From Prostheceraeus crozeri (Eukaryota; Platyhelminthes; Polycladida; Euryleptidae), in the NCBI GenBank assembly GCA_907163375.1, contig CAJQUW010004452.1, positions 327,501 through 391,500 of the forward strand: 64,000 nucleotides of DNA. The letters run 5' to 3'. Below the pieces are notes generated by a model that saw nothing but the letters and a program-made list of their open reading frames with translations, did not search any database and had not been told where the DNA came from. The position numbers and the translations under genes were made by a program. Of the stretch, positions 60,615-64,000 are shown piece after piece (position 1 is the first letter of the stretch; every line of letters begins with the position of its first letter).

Positions 60615-61076
60615 TTATTGAAGGCTTTTATAAAAGTTACGAATGCGCTTTTCATTGACAAGGGTATCATGTGAAAAATGTTTACAAATGTCATGTAAAG
60701 AGTCATAATGTAGTCGTTGCATTACAAAGTAGAGGGCATAGGCTCCACATGTTGAAGACAAGGGATGTTGATAAGCCAAAGCATTGCGAATCCATTTTCG
60801 TGAATGACGGTTCATGAAACGTGTGACATAATCACAGTTTGGTAAGGCCAATGAATCAAAGATTTCACCGCAATAGTTTTTATCAATAAACAAAACTTTC
60901 CAGTGTTTGCCGGGTGAGTGTGCTGTATCAGTATTCATGATAATGAATGAGGGTGGTTTTAGTAAAACTGTGGGCATATTATTAATGGAAAACACACCTC
61001 GAAATGCTGCAACAGTGTGTTCATCACCATGTTCTTGAACGACTCTCTCTAGCTCTGCATCAGATAACCAACTCAT
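60615..61076 (-). CDS. adenain-like cysteine protease of the Polinton, 153 residues
   Basis: This family cleaves virion precursor proteins during maturation. The catalytic set is visible: His58 in GKHW, Asp74 in EIFDS, Gln103 in AYQHP and Cys110 in STCGAYALYF, in the order and spacing of the adenovirus-type (C5) protease. The small size is normal for the family. The ATG overlaps the stop of the capsid gene as TAATG. The stop is followed at once by AATAAA. The frame is intact, although the upstream genes are not. Confidence 0.9.
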   Translation of the reverse strand: MSWLSDAELERVVQEHGDEHTVAAFRGVFSINNMPTVLLKPPSFIIMNTDTAHSPGKHWKVLFIDKNYCGEIFDSLALPNCDYVTRFMNRHSRKWIRNALAYQHPLSSTCGAYALYFVMQRLHYDSLHDICKHFSHDTLVNEKRIRNFYKSLQ

Positions 61077-62361
61077 TAACTTGTATAAGAAGCGGAAACG
61101 TCACATAGTCTGTTAATTCGAATGGTGGAATCGAACACAGCATAGATGAGTACATTTACTGTTTTCGTCAAATCTTTTTTAAAGAAGAATTCTAGTTTAA
61201 GTCCCTTCGTGGCAGTGCCCGGACGATAAGAAGCACCTACTTCATTGCTTGCTGTCAATTCAAATGCATAAAGTGTATAACCTTCAGCAAATTCATCATA
61301 GGTCAAACCATTGGTGTCATCAGTATTCCAGTATTTAAAGCTCTCCATAGTATTTTGATACGAGTATGAGCGAGAATAATGTCCATTAGCGAAGTCTGGA
61401 CAAAAAGGAGTACCAGGAATGCAATCAGTATCGCGATACAATCCGATTTGATTTAAACCAAAGTGTTCAAAGTTGAGGGGATTCTTCGATATATTACCAT
61501 TGTATGCATCATTTGCAATCAATCCCACAATGATCATTTTTGGTGATTGTATAGGAAACAAACTATCTTTAACAAAGCTCTTTTGCGCACGAGGAATGGT
61601 GAAACTATGGATCTCAGTATGATTTACACCATAAAGAGCATCATACTTCTTCAAACCCATCTCGTGACCATTAATCACCGAAGGATTCACTGTCATTCAT
61701 CGCACATAAAGTCTAACACTTTCAAACACAATCTTAAATTCAGTCTTTGCTCCATAAGAATTCAATACAAATTTAGGATCGTTCGGCAAGGGATGAACTC
61801 GCATGTCTACTTTTGACATTAAGAAACGTGATTGACGGAACAGTCCAAGTATAGGGGACCATATAATTCACACAACCTACTTTCTGCAGTCCCCTTTTCA
61901 CGAGTGACAAATCCCTTGTTTTTGTCACTATCAAATTTACCAGCTTCATCTTTACACCAACCCATAACAGCCATGTGACTCTTTTGTGCTTGTGGCTGGA
62001 GCTGCATGACTGTTGAAAAATAACCGAGATAGAGATAGCTGTGTTGACCACCTTCAATCCGAGTTTCACCAATGGTCAATGATACATCCTTGAAGAGTGT
62101 TGCTATTGCCAAGTTATTCACGTTTACTTTGTCCTCGTCGTCAAGGTTTGTACCGTCCTTATTTACTATCTTAAACTTAACATGTAGATTGATGTCATTC
62201 ACATCGATGTACTCAGCATCATTTCCTGGTATTAAAAACTCAATGACACTACCAGAATCGATACTTGTCTGTGGATAACGAATGGATACATAATTTCTAA
62301 TGATATCCGTCTGTATAGGTGTTCTATCAAATAAACAAAGGGATGAGGTTTTACATTCCAT
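61076..62361 (-). pseudogene. Polinton major capsid protein, frameshifted and with a nonsense codon
   Basis: This is the double jelly-roll major capsid protein, long annotated in animals as F54H12.2-like. The N-terminal part (62361-61822) has TIQTDIIRNY-like and GSVIEFLIPGNDAEYIDVND motifs and a VSLTIGETRIEGG segment. A frameshift near 61,840 ends it early. The next frame (about 61,840-61,079) continues through FKIVFESVRLYVR, meets TGA at 61697-61699, and runs on in the same frame with NPSVINGHEMGLKK, MIIVGLIANDAYNG, NPLNFEHFGLNQI and DEFAEGYTLYAFELT. The full reading would be about 428 residues, near the usual size. The gene starts 2 bases after the stop of the basic protein and overlaps the protease start. 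Confidence 0.88.
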
Positions 62362-62363
62362 AT

Positions 62364-62786
62364 TTAAAACAGTCCACGTCGTCTGCGTTTGCTAGGAGGT
62401 ATACGAGATGCTCTTCGCTTACGTTTGCCTGAAGTAGAGAGTGGATTGATATGACTGATGACAGACCTGATACCAGCCTCACCGACATTCTTTAAACGCT
62501 GTATTCCATGACGCTTTAGCGATTCACGAATCGGCAATCTTCCTGAAAGCGCATCACTTGCTACATCTGCTGCTAATCCTACAGCTTCCTTTAAAGCTGA
62601 TTTTCCCACATTTGCGATAGTGGGGAGCATCATACCTTTGACAACACCCAATAGACTACTCCCTTTTTGACGTCTCGATCCAGTATAAACGGGAAAGCCA
62701 GCTCCATGATTAGCATAGGAGGGGGCAGAATAAAACGTAGCAGTTTGATCCATAGGTATTTTTTTATTTATATTTACACAATTCAT
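62364..62786 (-). CDS. small basic Polinton virion-type protein, 140 residues (129 from the second ATG)
   Basis: The likelier start is the second ATG (62753, MDQTATFYSAPSYANHG); the first gives 11 extra residues. The protein has a GFPVYTGSRRQKGSSLLGVV stretch, a glycine/alanine-rich amphipathic region (KSALKEAVGLAADVASDALSG) and a very basic tail (SGKRKRR...PPSKRRRRGLF). This layout resembles the membrane-active or DNA-condensing minor core proteins encoded just before the major capsid gene in Polintons and, by analogy, adenovirus pVI/pX. Intact frame. The exact role is inferred. Confidence 0.6.
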   Translation of the reverse strand: MNCVNINKKIPMDQTATFYSAPSYANHGAGFPVYTGSRRQKGSSLLGVVKGMMLPTIANVGKSALKEAVGLAADVASDALSGRLPIRESLKRHGIQRLKNVGEAGIRSVISHINPLSTSGKRKRRASRIPPSKRRRRGLF

Positions 62787-62789
62787 TAC

Positions 62790-62799
62790 TTTGCTTAGG
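62790..62799 (-). promoter_or_regulatory. junction motif CCTAAGCAAA, copy 4
   Basis: CCTAAGCAAA on the - strand contains the integrase stop TAA and lies 4 nt before the first ATG of the basic-protein gene. Confidence 0.5.
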
Positions 62800-63864
62800 A
62801 ACGATGACTAACACGATAAAGGTCAGAATGACGAATCCAACTGTTCATTGAATTTGGACAGCCAGACCATTTCACCAGGCTCCACTTTTCCCCTTGTCGC
62901 ATTTGGTGACTAAGTATCTTTTCAACCATGTAGTCATCATCTTCTTTGGTGATGGGTGTTATCTCATGACGATAAAAACTCCCTTCAATCTCTTCACCAT
63001 GATAATCACGAAGCTTGTAGGTAGTGGGCTTGAATTTCTTGTTAACCTCAGAGACAGTAAATATTTCTTCCGTCCAATTGGGAAGATATCCTTTCGCAAA
63101 CACGCTTTTCACCTTGGAAATGCGAACTTTGTCACCAACCTGAATGTCACGTTTACCTTGTGATGGTTGCTTGCGTTTAGCATTGATTTCACGGATTGTA
63201 TCCACCATGTCTGGAGTTATGTCAGCAGGTTTGTGACCAATCATACGATGAACAGAATGATTGTAAGCGTGTACAGTATCTTGTAATACATCCGTCCACT
63301 TTTGTGTTACTTTTGCAGTGAAGTAGCGCCATAGGCGAGTTTTCAGTGTACGATTAAAGCGTTCGACCACTGCAGCCTTGTATGCACTTTTCACACTTAA
63401 CAGCTCAATGTTGTGTTCGCGAAATAAAGCACGCACATGTCTGTTTTCAAACTCTTTCCCTTGATCAGTCTGAATACGTGTGGGAATGCGTCCTTCACTG
63501 AAAATATTTTGGAAAGCCTCGGCCACTTCTTCACCACGCTTTGTCTTGAGTGGTTGAACCCAAGCATAACGAGAAAATAAGTCAATGACAGTTAGGAGAA
63601 AGCGATAGCCTTCATTCTTTTTAGCTAATAAAGAAAAATCAGCCAAATCTGCTTGCCATTGTTCATCAATATCATGAACGATATAAGAACGGGTACGATA
63701 GCGTTTTCGAGCTTGTGTGTGTAATGTATATGCAGGTTGAGCTTTTAACCATCTCTTCACTTGTTTCTGTGAATAACCACTTGCTTGTGACAACTTTTTC
63801 ACTGACACTTTTTCCCTGCATAATGCTTTGGGTTATAGTAAATTGATTTCAGATGTTCATCCAT
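62795..63864 (-). pseudogene. Polinton retroviral-type (rve) integrase with chromodomain, frameshifted near the start
   Basis: The enzyme joins the element's ends to host DNA. The long frame (63808 to 62795, 337 codons, beginning at a GTG) has an HTH-like N-terminus (SQKQVKRWLKAQ), the rve core with catalytic aspartates in WQADLADF (codon 54) and TDQGKEF (codon 115) and glutamate in VVERFNRTLK (codon 149), and a C-terminal chromodomain (YMVEKILSH...WSLVKWSG...NSWI). The usual start of Polinton integrases (IYYNPKH) is present upstream from ATG 63864 but in another frame, so a one-base indel lies near 63,812 in an AAAAA run. All catalytic residues are kept. Confidence 0.9.
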
Positions 63865-64000
63865 CGTCTATTAAGAGGGATCGCTTATTTGCCTCAAAGT
63901 ATCAGTCATTTTTCTCCGCTAGGGTTTGCGTTTGTGTTTGAGACCTGCTTTTGCTACTTTTTTGAGCCGTCTTGTAAGAATCACTTTTACAACATGTACT
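63865..64000. other. upstream of the integrase gene to the window edge
   Basis: No coding region is visible. The element's right part (polymerase B, packaging ATPase, terminal repeat) is not in the window. Confidence 0.5.

Noticed and set aside
1..64000. CRISPR arrays, rRNA and tRNA genes
   Set aside because: None seen; the window is eukaryotic and the tandem repeats lack spacer structure.

Overview
The window is eukaryotic and animal. It is AT-rich, intron-rich and full of transposon debris, and it carries the 3' part of a filamin gene whose protein aligns along its length with repeats 18 to 24 of vertebrate filamins. Together with Polinton, Penelope, Harbinger-like, Tc1/mariner and LINE relics this suggests a marine invertebrate, perhaps a deuterostome such as an echinoderm. 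The species cannot be named from sequence alone.

Positions 1-33,100: ten exons of filamin on the + strand (8163 to 33092), all with GT-AG introns and with phases that join without a break (2,081 coding bases, 692 residues plus stop). The 5' part of the gene lies left of the window. The introns and 5' flank hold a LINE 3' end (1-345), a dead 1.41 kb Tc1/mariner element with 29-bp inverted repeats (2721-4130), a CT/CA microsatellite, a 501-bp MITE with a 6-bp target duplication, a long hairpin, and a 141-bp GC-rich insertion with an 8-bp target duplication.

Positions 33,100-53,000: gene-poor DNA. It holds a Penelope-like relic (inverted LTR-like arms of 211 bp around a GIY-YIG endonuclease remnant, with hammerhead-ribozyme-like cores), a second ribozyme-like inverted repeat, hAT-like and LINE fragments, a pair of small MITEs, and a MADF-BESS gene interrupted by one in-frame TGA next to a Harbinger-like terminus.

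Positions 53,000-55,550: minisatellites (a 23-bp unit rich in TGACCT half-sites, then about 92-bp units punctuated by poly-C).

Positions 55,600-64,000: part of a Polinton/Maverick (adintovirus-like) element. On the - strand, reading leftwards, come a chromodomain integrase, a small basic virion-type protein, a major capsid protein, an adenain-like protease, a secreted protein with a PD-(D/E)XK-like signature, and a 544-residue putative minor capsid protein. A small gene of unknown function lies on the + strand between the protease and the secreted protein. Left of these is a cluster of small unrecognised genes; three on the + strand have TATA boxes 39-45 nt before the ATG. The integrase, the major capsid gene and one small gene carry frameshifts, and the capsid gene also has a nonsense codon, so this is a decayed (or imperfectly assembled) endogenous copy. 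DNA polymerase B and the packaging ATPase are not in the window and would be expected to its right. Most novel here are the small-gene cluster with shared promoter layout, the repeated CTAAGCAAA signal at gene junctions, and the secreted nuclease-like gene.
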